DNA of 58,907 bases from Macromonas bipunctata (GCF_002837135.1 NZ_NWBQ01000003.1:1-58907); one strand, 5' to 3'. Counted from the stretch's first letter, positions 26,710 through 36,103 are shown. The notes: a model not told the origin generated them from the letters alone. Program-made: numbers and translations.

Positions 26710-27576
26710 ATGGAAAATAGAAATAAAAACTTTCTATCCAACAAAGGCATCGCCCTGATCGAAGCGATGGTGGGCCTTCTACTGTTGGCCGTGGCACTGC
26801 TGGGTTTGGCTCGCTTGCAGGGTGTGCTATTGCGCGATGCCGGTGACAGCCGCATCAAGACACACGCCTTGAATACCGCCCAAGAAAAAATAGAACAGTT
26901 GCGCAGCTTCAGCCGCAAAAATCAATACGCCGCTTTGGGCGATGGCAACGACACCATCACCGCCGCCAACGCCACCCTGAGACGCACTTGGGCAGTGAAC
27001 AACTGCACCACGCCCACGGGTTGCACCTACAAAATTGTCAACGTACAAACCAGTTGGACTGACAGCCAAGGCAAATTTCAAACCGTGCAATTGACCTCAT
27101 ACATTGGCGAAACAGATCCGGTCAGAGGTGGGGTGGCATTGGCTTCCTCCACCTCTGGCTCCAGCAGCACTACTTCCAGCAGCACTACTTCCAGTGGCAC
27201 TACTTCCAGTGGCACTACCTCCAGCGGCACTACCTCCAGCGGCACTACCTCCAGCAGCACTACCTCCAGCAGCACAACTTCCAGCGGCTCTTCTGGTGGT
27301 GCTACTTGCAGTATCACCAATGTGTCACCAAACGGGGGCATCATAAAGAAAGGTGTAGATTTCACAATTACTTACACCATTAGCGCGCCCGGCGCGATAA
27401 CAACTGCGACACCATCTAACGACAATGCGAATAAAAAGAACGGCACCAGTGCAGCAAACAGTTCAGTCTTAATTACGCCCGCCAACGGAAATGGCAAAAC
27501 TTTTGAAATCACTATATCAAATAATGGTGGTACTGGGTGTTCGTTTAAAACCAACACATTTACAACGACTAACTGA
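26710..27576 (+). CDS. pilV: PilV-type minor pilin with Ser/Thr repeat linker and Ig-like C-terminus
   Basis: A 288-aa prepilin. The leader ends at Gly13 before IALIEAMVGLLLLAVALLGLA (Glu5 present), then RLQGVLLRDAGDSRIKTHALN, the PilV region. After about residue 150 a 40-residue linker of repeated S/G-T-T-S-S units is encoded by eight 15-bp tandem repeats. The last 90 residues (CSITNVSPNGGIIKKG, VDFTITYTIS) look like a small Ig-like beta domain with paired cysteines. This is longer than common PilV. It begins immediately after the pilX stop. No PilY1 adhesin gene follows. Confidence 0.82.
   Translation: MENRNKNFLSNKGIALIEAMVGLLLLAVALLGLARLQGVLLRDAGDSRIKTHALNTAQEKIEQLRSFSRKNQYAALGDGNDTITAANATLRRTWAVNNCTTPTGCTYKIVNVQTSWTDSQGKFQTVQLTSYIGETDPVRGGVALASSTSGSSSTTSSSTTSSGTTSSGTTSSGTTSSGTTSSSTTSSSTTSSGSSGGATCSITNVSPNGGIIKKGVDFTITYTISAPGAITTATPSNDNANKKNGTSAANSSVLITPANGNGKTFEITISNNGGTGCSFKTNTFTTTN
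27166..27285 (+). repeat. Eight 15-bp tandem repeats inside pilV
   Basis: Units of the form GGCACTACCTCCAGC (first base A or G, with C/T and C/A variants) run head to tail from 27166 to 27285. Each encodes a five-residue S/G-T-T-S-S block, so copy-number change keeps the frame and only alters linker length. Confidence 0.95.
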
Positions 27577-27595
27577 AGTAAGTTATGCCGATCAC

Positions 27596-28945
27596 ATGTT
27601 TCACTTTATCAAATCGCGCAGTGGTTTAACCTGCCAGCTCCATCACAATAGTATATGTCGCATCCCGGACGATTCTCACGCCGGTTACTGGGGGGCACTG
27701 GTATTGGTAGCATGGCTGGTAGCTGACGTTTTCTTTCACGTCAATTTCCATGTATCTGCCTGGGTCGGTGGTGTGCCAGCTTTGTTGCTGCCTCTGGTGT
27801 TCGGCTTTTATGTCATGGTGCTGCATGAAATGCCGCGTTGTCGGGCTTTGCGCATGCCCACTCCGCCGCTTGATTCCCGGTGGCGTTGGCGCTCCGCATT
27901 CATGCGTTTTTTGGTGGTCTTCGCAGCCATCAGCGTAACAACCGCCTTGGTTCACAGTCATTACTATTTTTTGGGTGATGCCTTCCATTTCACCCGGGAT
28001 TTCTATTTCAGTATTTGGTGTCTGGTGCTGCTCTTTGGGCTGCCTTACATGCTCGTCACGCTGCGCTACCGGGGTGAATCGGTGCTCGACTTTAACGATT
28101 TTTCGATCGTGCTGCTGGCTGGTGGCCGTGCCTTAAAACGCTGGCTGGCAGCCAAACTCCACGGCAGATCATCTGCTCGGCATCTCGCAAGTCTCAAGAA
28201 CAGGCGGTTGCGCAAAATGCTCTTGGTCTATCTGGTCAACGTGTTCTTTTTGACCTTGATGACCCGTTTCTTTGCGCAACAATGGGCCGACGCATCGCTC
28301 GATTTCAAACAAATATTGCAAGACTTACATGGGAAAATTTTTTATTTTGATTTTTTCAGTAGAATACATTTATTATTAATTCATGTTTTCTTGACCATAG
28401 ATACCGGCTTGGCCATCATCGCCTACACGGTATCGACGCGATGGCTGGGCAACCGTGTCCAAAGCATCGACATGACGGCCTCGGGTTGGGCTGCGGCTTT
28501 GTTGTGCTATCCACCGTTCAACGATGCGCTGTCGCAGTTCATTGGTTATGGGCGTTTTGAAACCACCCACTGGCTGACTTGGGATTGGGCCAAGATGCTG
28601 GTGATGACCCTTGTCCTTGTGTGCATGGGTGTTTACGTTTGGGCAACCATGGCCTTGGGTTTCAAGTTCGGCAATCTGGTCAATCGCGGCATTGTGAGTT
28701 CAGGCCCATACCGCTACCTGCGTCACCCCGCCTACGCGGCCAAAAACCTGTCGTGGTGGCTGGACAACACCCATGTACTGACGAATCCGGCGGCCAGCCT
28801 CGCACTGCTGGCGTGGAATATGGTCTATTGGTGGCGCGGCACAACTGAGGAACACCATCTTTTACGAGATGCCGGTTATCGCCGGTACAGCGAATCGACG
28901 CGCACAAGGTTTTTGCCACGCTTGAGCATCACAACCGGTCAATGA
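27596..28945 (+). CDS. Polytopic membrane protein with C-terminal isoprenylcysteine-methyltransferase-like domain
   Basis: A 449-aa protein with about eight hydrophobic segments. The last 120 residues carry an ICMT/PEMT-type motif: LVNRGIVSSGPYRYLRHPAYAAKN, followed by WWRGTTEEHHLLRD and YRRYSESTRTRFLP. Such domains bind SAM and methylate lipids or C-terminal carboxylates in the membrane. The N-terminal 300 residues are unrecognised. It follows pilV by 19 bp on the same strand and shares the locally lower GC content, so it may belong to the pilin operon. The start at 27596 is weakly supported, with GAAGTAAG further upstream than ideal. The substrate is unknown. Confidence 0.6.
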   Translation: MFHFIKSRSGLTCQLHHNSICRIPDDSHAGYWGALVLVAWLVADVFFHVNFHVSAWVGGVPALLLPLVFGFYVMVLHEMPRCRALRMPTPPLDSRWRWRSAFMRFLVVFAAISVTTALVHSHYYFLGDAFHFTRDFYFSIWCLVLLFGLPYMLVTLRYRGESVLDFNDFSIVLLAGGRALKRWLAAKLHGRSSARHLASLKNRRLRKMLLVYLVNVFFLTLMTRFFAQQWADASLDFKQILQDLHGKIFYFDFFSRIHLLLIHVFLTIDTGLAIIAYTVSTRWLGNRVQSIDMTASGWAAALLCYPPFNDALSQFIGYGRFETTHWLTWDWAKMLVMTLVLVCMGVYVWATMALGFKFGNLVNRGIVSSGPYRYLRHPAYAAKNLSWWLDNTHVLTNPAASLALLAWNMVYWWRGTTEEHHLLRDAGYRRYSESTRTRFLPRLSITTGQ

Positions 28946-29006
28946 GAGAAGGGCATGGAGCCGTGTTACGCTTACGCGACCCATTTTTTTGAAATTTTGA
29001 CAACTT

Positions 29007-29378
29007 ATGAGCTTGAAAAAATACAGTGCTGAACACGTCTGGCTGGAGCCGCACGGCGACGGCACCGCCACGGTGGGCATCACCGTGCATGCGCAGGACG
29101 CGCTGGGCGATGTGGTGTTTGTGGACTTGCCTGCCGTGGGGGCCACGTTTGAAGCGGGTGCGGTGGCTGCGGTGGTGGAGTCGGTCAAGGCCGCTGCCGA
29201 TGTGTACATGCCCGCCAGCGGCACGGTGCTGGCCGTGAACGAGGATCTGCGCGCCGACCCGGCGCTGGCCAACAGCGCACCGCTGGACGCGGGCTGGTTT
29301 TTCAAAGTGCAATTGTCCAACCCCGCCGAGCTGGACAAGTTGCTGGACGAAACCGCCTACGCAGCACTGCCGCAGTAA
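29007..29378 (+). CDS. gcvH: Glycine cleavage system H protein
   Basis: A 123-aa lipoyl carrier. The lipoylated lysine is Lys61 in [29 protein letters not shown] and DAGWFFKVQ are the family signatures. GcvH shuttles the aminomethyl group between GcvP, GcvT and GcvL, and can serve in lipoate transfer. No gcvT or gcvP gene is in the window, so it is away from the usual operon here. It is preceded by a 61-bp gap. Confidence 0.92.
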   Translation: MSLKKYSAEHVWLEPHGDGTATVGITVHAQDALGDVVFVDLPAVGATFEAGAVAAVVESVKAAADVYMPASGTVLAVNEDLRADPALANSAPLDAGWFFKVQLSNPAELDKLLDETAYAALPQ

Positions 29379-29428
29379 CGCCACAGCGCCGCAACGCGCT
29401 GCCGCCGCCGCCGGGCGTTGTGCTGGCG

Positions 29429-30289
29429 TCAGTGCAGCGCGATGGCGTCCATGGCCAGGTAGCGGTACATCACCTCGCGGTTGAGGTACTCGACGCGCGG
29501 CGCGTCCTCGGGCTGGCCCCAACCCGCCGCGCCCAACGCAAAGCAGAGCGTGACGAAGTGCTCGTCGGTGGGGTGGGCGCGCACGGCGTGCGGGGCCAGG
29601 GCGCGGTAGTTGAACAGGGCGGCGCTGTCCTGGCGCTGGAGCGTATCTTCCACCCAGCGGCTGAAGGCTTCCACATACGGCTCGGCACCGCTGGCCTGGG
29701 GCGGCCTGCCGCTGGCAAATTCGCGCAGGTTGTGCGTCATGCTGCCCGATCCGATGATGAGGATGCCCTGCTCGCGCAGGTCGCGCAGCGCGTAGCCCAG
29801 GGCGTACAGCTCCTGCGGCGTGTAACCGGCGGGCAAGGCCACCTGGATCACCGGCACCTGGGCCTGCGGCAGCACAAACAGCAGCGGCACCCAGGCGCCG
29901 TGGTCAAACGGGCGTTGCGGGTCGGCCTGCGCGGGCGCACCGGCGGCTTGCAGGCGTTGCAGCACTTGCTGTGCCAGTTCTGGCGAGCCGGGCGCGGGGT
30001 ATTGCAGTTGGTACAACGCGTCCGGGAAGCCACCAAAATCGTGCCAGGTCTCGGGTTGCGGATGCGTCATCACCAGTGGCGCGCGCGCCATCCAGTGCGG
30101 TGACATCACCACCACACCGCGCAGCGGCGGGGCATCGGGCGCTTGCAGGCGCTGGCCCAGGGCCTGCAAGGCGGGGCCGGTTTGGCCGGGATCCAGCGCA
30201 AACAAGGGCGAACCGTGCGAGATGAACAGCGCCGGCACACGGGCTGGGGCAGTGGCGACGGTGGAAGCTACGGAATTCAGGGTTGTCAT
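29429..30289 (-). CDS. ygiD: Class III extradiol dioxygenase (YgiD/DODA-like)
   Basis: A 286-aa LigB-superfamily protein. Metal-site regions are visible: ALFISHGSPLFALDP, VVMSPHW, FDHGAWVPL and GSGSMTHNLREF. Length and motifs match bacterial 4,5-DOPA dioxygenase-extradiol proteins, which open catechol rings with Fe(II) or Zn(II). The natural substrate is not evident. ATG 30289 is chosen; an extension to 30463 lies in the divergent intergenic region shared with aroE. Confidence 0.87.
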   Translation of the reverse strand: MTTLNSVASTVATAPARVPALFISHGSPLFALDPGQTGPALQALGQRLQAPDAPPLRGVVVMSPHWMARAPLVMTHPQPETWHDFGGFPDALYQLQYPAPGSPELAQQVLQRLQAAGAPAQADPQRPFDHGAWVPLLFVLPQAQVPVIQVALPAGYTPQELYALGYALRDLREQGILIIGSGSMTHNLREFASGRPPQASGAEPYVEAFSRWVEDTLQRQDSAALFNYRALAPHAVRAHPTDEHFVTLCFALGAAGWGQPEDAPRVEYLNREVMYRYLAMDAIALH

Positions 30290-30461
30290 GCGGCACACTG
30301 TACCCAAAATCAGCGGCCAACGCGGTTGGCAGCACAGGTGGGGCCACAGCAGTGCGTACCGCTGCCTGCGCCCATTGGCTGCGCGACAATACGCCCTGCC
30401 CCGCGCCGTCACACTGGCGGCGTGGTGGCTTTTTTTCGTCTTAACCGCCTCTGCCCTGCCC

Positions 30462-31295
30462 ATGATTGACCGCTACGCCGTGATTGGCAACCCCATCAGC
30501 CACAGCAAATCGCCCCTGATCCACACCGGATTTGCCCACGACAGCGGACAAGCGATGAGCTACACCACACTCGAAGGGCCACTGGGTCAGTTTGCGGCCA
30601 CAGTGAACCAATTTCGAGCCGAGGGGGGCAAGGGGCTGAACGTGACGGTGCCGTTCAAGCTGGACGCTTGCGCCTACGCCACCGACTTGGCCGACAGTGC
30701 CCGCAGCGCCGGGGCGGCCAATGCGCTCAAGTTCGAGGGCGACCGCTGTTACGCCGAAAATTTTGACGGCGTGGGACTGGTGCGCGACATCACGCACAAC
30801 CTGGGCCACGCGCTGCGGGGCCAACGTGTGCTGCTGCTGGGGGCGGGCGGTGCCACGCGCGGCGCGGTGTTGCCCATCTTGCAGCAAAGCCCGGCGCGGC
30901 TGTTCATTGCCAACCGCACCGTGGCCAAGGCGCAAGACTTGGTGGCCGAATTCCTGGCCCACGGGACCAGTGCGGTGCTGGAAGGCGGGGGCTATGGTGA
31001 TTTGGGCGCAGCGGAGGTGTTCGATGTCGTCATCAACGCGACCTCGGCCAGCCTGGGGGCGGAGCTGCCACCCTTGCCTGCCAGCGCCTTTGCCGCTGAG
31101 GGTCTGGCCTATGACATGGTGTACGGCAAAGGGCTGACACCGTTCCTGCAACTGGCGCAGCACAGCGGCGTGGCCCATTTGGCCGACGGCGTGGGGATGC
31201 TGGTCGAGCAAGCCGCCGAAGCGTTTGCGTGGTGGCGTGGCGTTCGGCCCGAGACGCGCTGCATGATTGAACGCATCAGCGTACCGCTGCAATAA
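30462..31295 (+). CDS. aroE: Shikimate dehydrogenase
   Basis: A 277-aa enzyme reducing 3-dehydroshikimate to shikimate with NADPH. Substrate motif [15 protein letters not shown] is near residue 7, [10 protein letters not shown] carries the catalytic Lys, and [16 protein letters not shown] is the NADP-binding loop with NRTVAKA following. The C-terminus [14 protein letters not shown] is typical. ATG 30462 gives the normal N-terminus. An in-frame extension to 30222 lies antisense to the dioxygenase start and is rejected. thyA follows 22 bp later. Confidence 0.95.
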   Translation: MIDRYAVIGNPISHSKSPLIHTGFAHDSGQAMSYTTLEGPLGQFAATVNQFRAEGGKGLNVTVPFKLDACAYATDLADSARSAGAANALKFEGDRCYAENFDGVGLVRDITHNLGHALRGQRVLLLGAGGATRGAVLPILQQSPARLFIANRTVAKAQDLVAEFLAHGTSAVLEGGGYGDLGAAEVFDVVINATSASLGAELPPLPASAFAAEGLAYDMVYGKGLTPFLQLAQHSGVAHLADGVGMLVEQAAEAFAWWRGVRPETRCMIERISVPLQ

Positions 31296-31317
31296 CCGGC
31301 CTAGGAGACACCCCACC

Positions 31318-32328
31318 ATGCAACAATACCTCGACCTTGTGCGCCAGGTGCTGGAACACGGCAGCTGGCAAAGCAACCGCACCGGCATCCGCACCCTGAG
31401 CTTGCCCGGCGCCATGATGCGCTTTGACTTGCAACAAGGCTTTCCCGCCGTCACCACCAAGAAGCTGGCCTTCAAATCGGCCATTGGCGAGTTGCTGGGC
31501 TTTTTGCGGGCTTCGCGCAGTGCGGCGGATTTTCGGGCACTGGGCTCCAAGGTTTGGGACCAGAACGCCAACGAGAACGCCGCTTGGCTGGCCAACCCGT
31601 ACCGCCTGCAACCCGACGACCTGGGGCCGGTGTACGGCGTGCAATGGCGGCAATGGCCCGCCTACAAGCTGATCGACTTGGACCAGCCCAGCAGCCACGA
31701 CCAACTGGCCGATGCGCTGCAACGTGGCTACCAGCAGCTTGGCATTCTGGTGCAGGATGCCCACCACCTCACGCCCGGCTACGGCCACAGCGCGCGCCAG
31801 ATGTTGCTGTACAAGGCCATCGACCAGCTGCGCCAGTGTCTGGACACCATCGTGCAGAACCCCAGCGACCGACGCATTTTGTTCCACGGCTGGAACTGGG
31901 CCCAACTGGAGGAAATGGCACTGCCACCGTGCCACCTGCTGTACCAGTTCTTGCCCAATGTGGAGAAGCGCGAAATCTCGCTGTGCCTGTACGTGCGCAG
32001 CAACGATCTGGGGTTGGGCGCGCCGTTCAACCTGACCGAAGGGGCGGCCTTGCTGCACTTGGTGGGGCGGCTGACGGGCTACACCCCGCGCTGGTTCAGC
32101 TACTTCATTGGGGACGCGCACATCTACGAAAACCACCTGCCCATGGTGCAGGAACAACTGCAACGCGAGCCCTTCCCCGCACCGCAGTTGGTGATCTCCG
32201 ACCGGGTACCGGACTACGCGCAAACGGGCGAATACGCGCCCGAATGGCTGGAGCTGGTGGAGCCGGGCGACTTCAGCTTGGAAGGCTACCAACACCACCC
32301 ACCGCTGACGGCGGCGATGGCGGTGTAA
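31318..32328 (+). CDS. thyA: Thymidylate synthase
   Basis: A 336-aa enzyme making dTMP from dUMP with methylene-THF. The nucleophile is Cys205 in [21 protein letters not shown] at the start, [23 protein letters not shown] and [10 protein letters not shown] are the family blocks. It is longer than E. coli ThyA (264 aa) because of an insertion of about 50 residues after VYGVQWR, as in the Lactobacillus-type enzymes. AGGAGA precedes ATG 31318. It converges with dcd, 7 bp apart; both enzymes supply pyrimidine deoxynucleotides. Confidence 0.95.
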   Translation: MQQYLDLVRQVLEHGSWQSNRTGIRTLSLPGAMMRFDLQQGFPAVTTKKLAFKSAIGELLGFLRASRSAADFRALGSKVWDQNANENAAWLANPYRLQPDDLGPVYGVQWRQWPAYKLIDLDQPSSHDQLADALQRGYQQLGILVQDAHHLTPGYGHSARQMLLYKAIDQLRQCLDTIVQNPSDRRILFHGWNWAQLEEMALPPCHLLYQFLPNVEKREISLCLYVRSNDLGLGAPFNLTEGAALLHLVGRLTGYTPRWFSYFIGDAHIYENHLPMVQEQLQREPFPAPQLVISDRVPDYAQTGEYAPEWLELVEPGDFSLEGYQHHPPLTAAMAV

Positions 32329-32335
32329 ACCACAT

Positions 32336-34033
32336 TCAAGCCCGTGGCAGGGTCACGCCGTGCTGGCCCTGGTACTTGCCTCCCCGGTCTTTGTAGCTGG
32401 TCTCGCACACCTCGTCGCTTTCAAAGAACAGCACCTGCGCGCAACCTTCGCCCGCGTAGATCTTGGCGGGCAACGGCGTGGTGTTGCTGAACTCCAGCGT
32501 GACGTAGCCTTCCCATTCGGGCTCAAAAGGTGTTACGTTTACTATTATTCCGCAATTGTGGACGAACACACCGGATTCGAGGGCGAAGTTGCCCGCCTCG
32601 GGCACGGTCAGGCAATACACGTCGTGTTCACCGCCCACGGAGCGCACCGACTTGACCTTGTGGTTGCGCACCGCGTGCGAGGCACGGCCCCGGAACGCCG
32701 CCAGTTCCTGCGGAAAACGCCGGAAGGTGGAGCGGTCACAGTCCAGCAGACGCGCAGCGGCACGAATGGAACCCGTCTGGTGCAGGGCTGCGGTCACGGC
32801 CTGGGCAGTGATGTCCTGACGCAGGCGCAACTGGCGGGCGTGTTCGGCCTGTTGCACACGGCGGTCGCTGGCATCGGCCCAAGCGGCGCGCATGCGCTCG
32901 CCTTGGCGCACGCGCTCGGCCTGATCGCGGTAACGCTCCAGCATGGCTTGGCGGTGTGCTTCGCGGGTGGCATCGGACACGTGCTGACGTTGCGCCAGCA
33001 GGCGCTCGCGGGCCTCAGCGTACCGGCTTTCTTGCCAGAAGGCGGTGGCGCGCTCGCTTTGCAGCTGGGCGTAACGCTCGGCCCAAGCCGGGTCTTGCAG
33101 GCGTTGTTGCAGTGCTTCCCGGATGGCGGCGCTGTGCTCTTGCGGGTCAAAATCGGGGCCGTAGTTGTCTTCGTTGTGGTGGGTGATGTGCTCGCTCGCG
33201 GGCATACGCACCAAGTTCCACGGGTTGTTGTTGAGACGGTCGTGGTCCACGTGGTGGCGGTGGGTGCCCGCAGCATCGGCGTAGATGCCATGACGCAGGT
33301 TCCACTCATCGGCCAGCCGGTGGGTGGGGTAGGCGTGGCCGCTCAGGGGGTGGTACACGGTCTCGTAGCCGCGCGCCAGGCTGCGGTACAGCGGCATCAG
33401 CGACACGCCGGGCGTGAGTTCGGCGGCGGCCATCCAGCGGCCATCGCGCAGCATGAACTGGTGGTCGGGCGTGGCGTGGATGATCTGGTCGTTGTCCAGC
33501 TCCACCGCCACCAGGTTGTCGCGCCCGATGTAGCGCGGCGCCTCCAGCCGGGCCACGATGACGCGGCCATTCTGGCCCATGCTGTAACCCCAGAACATTT
33601 CGCCGTTGTCGGCGCGGCGGGCCATGTCTTCCAGCGTGGGGGCGGTGCCGTCCACCAACGCCACGCGGGTATCGCCCCGGAAGCAGCGGGCGTAGGTGCT
33701 CTTGCCCAGACAAATGGTTAAAACATTGCGTGGTATGCGGAAGTATTCGACCGTGCGGGCCAGTGCAAAGCTGTTGGGAGGGATGATGCAGGAATCGCCG
33801 TGGAAATCGACAAAGCTTTTCTCGTCGAAGTTTTTCGGATCGACCACGGTGCTGTGGATGTTGGTGAACACCTTGAATTCTGGCGCGCAGCGGATGTCGT
33901 AGCCGTAGCTGCTGGTGCCGTAGCTGATGACTTTGTGGCCGTTGACCTGGCGCACCTGGCCGGGCTCGAACGGTTCAATCATGCCGTGCTGTTCGGCCAT
34001 GCGGCGGATCCATTTGTCGCTTTTGATGCTCAT
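32336..34033 (-). CDS. dcd: dCTP deaminase precursor interrupted by an intein
   Basis: A 565-aa frame made of an N-extein (1-116), an intein (117-493) and a C-extein (494-565). The joined exteins give 188 aa, the normal Dcd length. Dcd deaminates dCTP to dUTP, feeding dTMP synthesis by the adjacent thyA. Extein motifs: [21 protein letters not shown] before the insertion, then [22 protein letters not shown] and [15 protein letters not shown]. The insertion is directly after the conserved substrate-binding Arg and splits the active site, so activity needs splicing. Both extein flanks use AT-rich codons (33710-33736 and 32525-32551) unlike the rest of the gene. Confidence 0.95.
   Translation of the reverse strand: MSIKSDKWIRRMAEQHGMIEPFEPGQVRQVNGHKVISYGTSSYGYDIRCAPEFKVFTNIHSTVVDPKNFDEKSFVDFHGDSCIIPPNSFALARTVEYFRIPRNVLTICLGKSTYARCFRGDTRVALVDGTAPTLEDMARRADNGEMFWGYSMGQNGRVIVARLEAPRYIGRDNLVAVELDNDQIIHATPDHQFMLRDGRWMAAAELTPGVSLMPLYRSLARGYETVYHPLSGHAYPTHRLADEWNLRHGIYADAAGTHRHHVDHDRLNNNPWNLVRMPASEHITHHNEDNYGPDFDPQEHSAAIREALQQRLQDPAWAERYAQLQSERATAFWQESRYAEARERLLAQRQHVSDATREAHRQAMLERYRDQAERVRQGERMRAAWADASDRRVQQAEHARQLRLRQDITAQAVTAALHQTGSIRAAARLLDCDRSTFRRFPQELAAFRGRASHAVRNHKVKSVRSVGGEHDVYCLTVPEAGNFALESGVFVHNCGIIVNVTPFEPEWEGYVTLEFSNTTPLPAKIYAGEGCAQVLFFESDEVCETSYKDRGGKYQGQHGVTLPRA
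32555..33685 (-). mobile_element. Dcd intein with HNH homing endonuclease and HTH region
   Basis: A 377-residue in-frame insertion starting with Cys117 (block [15 protein letters not shown]) and ending in VFVHN before Cys494, the +1 residue. Block B is ATPDHQF with the TxxH pair Thr188 and His191. Block F/G is [21 protein letters not shown], then HN. Between them lies an HNH nuclease ([20 protein letters not shown], 258-277) and, after a charged helical stretch, an HTH-like segment ([20 protein letters not shown]). All splicing residues of a class 1 intein are present, so splicing and homing may both be active. Its own codon use is GC-rich like the chromosome. Confidence 0.93.
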
Positions 34034-34106
34034 GTTGGTGCTCTCCAGTTGGCATCAATTGTAGGCCCGCCGCATGACGGCAAGCCTACTGACCATCAGC
34101 GCCGCG

Positions 34107-35315
34107 TCACTCGTGGCGCAGGGCTTCGATCGGATCGAGCCGTGCCGCGCGGCGCGCCGGAAAGTAGCCGAACACCACGCCGATGCCCGCCGAAAACGCA
34201 AACGCCAGCAGGTTGATGCCGGTGTCGAACTCGAACGGCACATCCATCAGCACCGACAGGCCCAGTCCGGCTCCCAGCGCCAGCACCATGCCGATGATGC
34301 CACCCAGCGCGGCCAAGACCACGGCCTCGATCAGGAATTGCAGCAACACTTCGCGTTCCAGCGCACCAATGGCCAGCCGCAGGCCGATTTCGCGCGTGCG
34401 TTCGGTCACGCTCACCAACATGATGTTCATGATGCCGATGCCCCCCACCAGCAAGCTGACCGCCGCCACCGCCCCCAGCAGCATGGTCATGACGCGGGTG
34501 GTGCTGGCCATGGTTTCGCCCAGTTGTTTGGTGTCGAGCACGTTGAAGTTGTCCTCGTCGGCTTCGGCCAGCTTGCGCCGTTCGCGCAGCAGGTCGCGCA
34601 CACCGGCCTTGACGCGCTCGGCGTCGCTGCCGTCGGCCATCGTCACCAGCAAGGTGTTGACGCGGGTGTTGCCCGTGACGCGGCGCTGCAGGGTGTGCAG
34701 CGGCATCACCACCACGTCGTCCTGGTCGTTGCCAAACGCGCCCTGCCCCTTGGAGGCCAGCACGCCCACCACCTCGCAGTTCATCTGCTTGACGCGCACC
34801 GGCGCGCCCAGCGCGGACTGGGTGCCAAACAGTTCGCGGCGCACGGTTTCACCAATCCAGCACACCGCCGCACCCGCACGCAGTTCGGACGGGTTGAAGG
34901 TGCGGCCTTCGGCCAGCGTCCAGTTGCCGGTGGTGAGCCAGTCGTTGGTGCTGCCCACCACCAGGCTGCTCCAGTTGCGGCCATTGGCCACCACGGTGCT
35001 GCCGCTGCGGGCCTCGGGGGCCACCACCTGTACGCCACCAATTTGCACGGCCATCGCGGTGGCATCCTCTTCTTTGAAGGCGGGCGCGCTGGAACCGCTG
35101 CTGCCTGGCCCCAAACGCTGGCCGGGCCGCACTTGCAACAAGTTGGTGCCCAGGCCAGCAATTTGGTTTTGAATGGCCTGCGTGGCCCCATTGCCCAACG
35201 TAACCATGGTGATGACCGCAGCCACCCCAATCACAATGCCCAATACGGTCAAAAAAGAGCGCAACAGGTTGCGCCGGATGGAGCGCAGCGCCAGCACCAG
35301 AGCGTTGAGAAACAT
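34107..35315 (-). CDS. MacB-type ABC efflux permease
   Basis: A 402-aa membrane protein with the MacB/FtsX fold. There is one N-terminal TM (RSFLTVLGIVIGVAAVITMV), a large periplasmic domain, and three C-terminal TMs beginning LLGAVAAVSLLVGGIGIMNIMLVSVTERTREIGLRLA. It ends PARRAARLDPIEALRHE, the usual MacB tail. Here the ATPase is a separate protein encoded upstream, with a 1-bp overlap. Together with the MacA-like adaptor and the OprM-like channel it forms a tripartite pump for macrolides, peptides or lipids; the substrate is unknown. Confidence 0.9.
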   Translation of the reverse strand: MFLNALVLALRSIRRNLLRSFLTVLGIVIGVAAVITMVTLGNGATQAIQNQIAGLGTNLLQVRPGQRLGPGSSGSSAPAFKEEDATAMAVQIGGVQVVAPEARSGSTVVANGRNWSSLVVGSTNDWLTTGNWTLAEGRTFNPSELRAGAAVCWIGETVRRELFGTQSALGAPVRVKQMNCEVVGVLASKGQGAFGNDQDDVVVMPLHTLQRRVTGNTRVNTLLVTMADGSDAERVKAGVRDLLRERRKLAEADEDNFNVLDTKQLGETMASTTRVMTMLLGAVAAVSLLVGGIGIMNIMLVSVTERTREIGLRLAIGALEREVLLQFLIEAVVLAALGGIIGMVLALGAGLGLSVLMDVPFEFDTGINLLAFAFSAGIGVVFGYFPARRAARLDPIEALRHE

Positions 35316-36103
35316 CAGGCCACCTCAATCACAGGTTGCAGCGTGGATGACGGGTCGGGCAGCGCCAGCCCGACCGGGGTGTGGCGGCAATCGTCGGCCA
35401 CCACGCCGTCCACAAAGCGCACCACGCGGCTGGCGTAGGCGGCGATGTCGGGCTCGTGCGTCACCATCAGGATGGTGATGCCGTGCTCGCGGTTGAGGCG
35501 CTGGATGAGTTCCATGATTTCGTGGCCGCGCTTGGAATCGAGGTTGCCGGTGGGTTCGTCGGCCAACAACACCTGCGGCTGCGTAACGATGGCGCGCGCA
35601 ATGGCCACGCGCTGCTGCTGCCCACCCGAGAGTTCAGCAGGCGTGTGGTGTTCCCACCCCGCCAACCCGACCGAGGCCAGCGCCTGACGCGCCGCCGCGT
35701 GGCGCTGGGCCGCTGGCTCACCCCGGTACACCAGCGGCAGCTCCACGTTCTCTTGCGCCGAGGTGCGTGCCAGCAAATGGAAGCCTTGGAACACAAAGCC
35801 AAAGTAGCGCCGCCGCAAGCGCGCCCGCTCGTCGCGGCTCAAGGATTGCACCGGCACGCCCCGGAACAAATACTGGCCGCTGGTGGGCGTGTCCAGACAG
35901 CCCAGCGTGTTCATGGCGGTGGATTTGCCCGAACCACTCGGCCCCATGATGGCCACAAAATCACCCTCGTCGATGTCCAGATCCACACCCTTGAGGGCCT
36001 GGAACGCGGTGCCGCCCTGGCCGTAGGTCTTGGTGATAGCGCGCAGGCTGATGAGCGGTGGCACTGTATCGGGCCGGACGGGCGCACTGGCGGTGGCGTT
36101 CAC
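35315..36103 (-). CDS. MacB-type ABC transporter ATP-binding protein
   Basis: A 262-aa ATPase. Walker A is GPSGSGKST, the signature is LSGGQQQRVAIARAI, Walker B LLADEPTGNLDS, and the switch His is in MVTHEPDIAAYA. NTLGCLDTPTSGQYLFRG is typical of the LolD/MacB family. The start overlaps the adaptor stop by 4 bp (ATGA) and the stop overlaps the permease start by 1 bp, so the three subunits are translationally coupled. Confidence 0.93.
   Translation of the reverse strand: MNATASAPVRPDTVPPLISLRAITKTYGQGGTAFQALKGVDLDIDEGDFVAIMGPSGSGKSTAMNTLGCLDTPTSGQYLFRGVPVQSLSRDERARLRRRYFGFVFQGFHLLARTSAQENVELPLVYRGEPAAQRHAAARQALASVGLAGWEHHTPAELSGGQQQRVAIARAIVTQPQVLLADEPTGNLDSKRGHEIMELIQRLNREHGITILMVTHEPDIAAYASRVVRFVDGVVADDCRHTPVGLALPDPSSTLQPVIEVA

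Noticed and set aside
27166-27285. Tandem repeats considered as a CRISPR-like array
   Set aside because: Units are contiguous without spacers and are in-frame coding sequence of pilV.
29379-29428. GC-rich partial inverted repeat between gcvH and the dioxygenase gene as a terminator
   Set aside because: The arms match poorly and no T-tract follows on either strand.
30222-30461. In-frame N-terminal extension of aroE with a signal-like hydrophobic stretch
   Set aside because: It runs antisense through the start of the dioxygenase gene, lacks a ribosome-binding site, and AroE normally starts at [11 protein letters not shown]; the hydrophobic stretch looks accidental.
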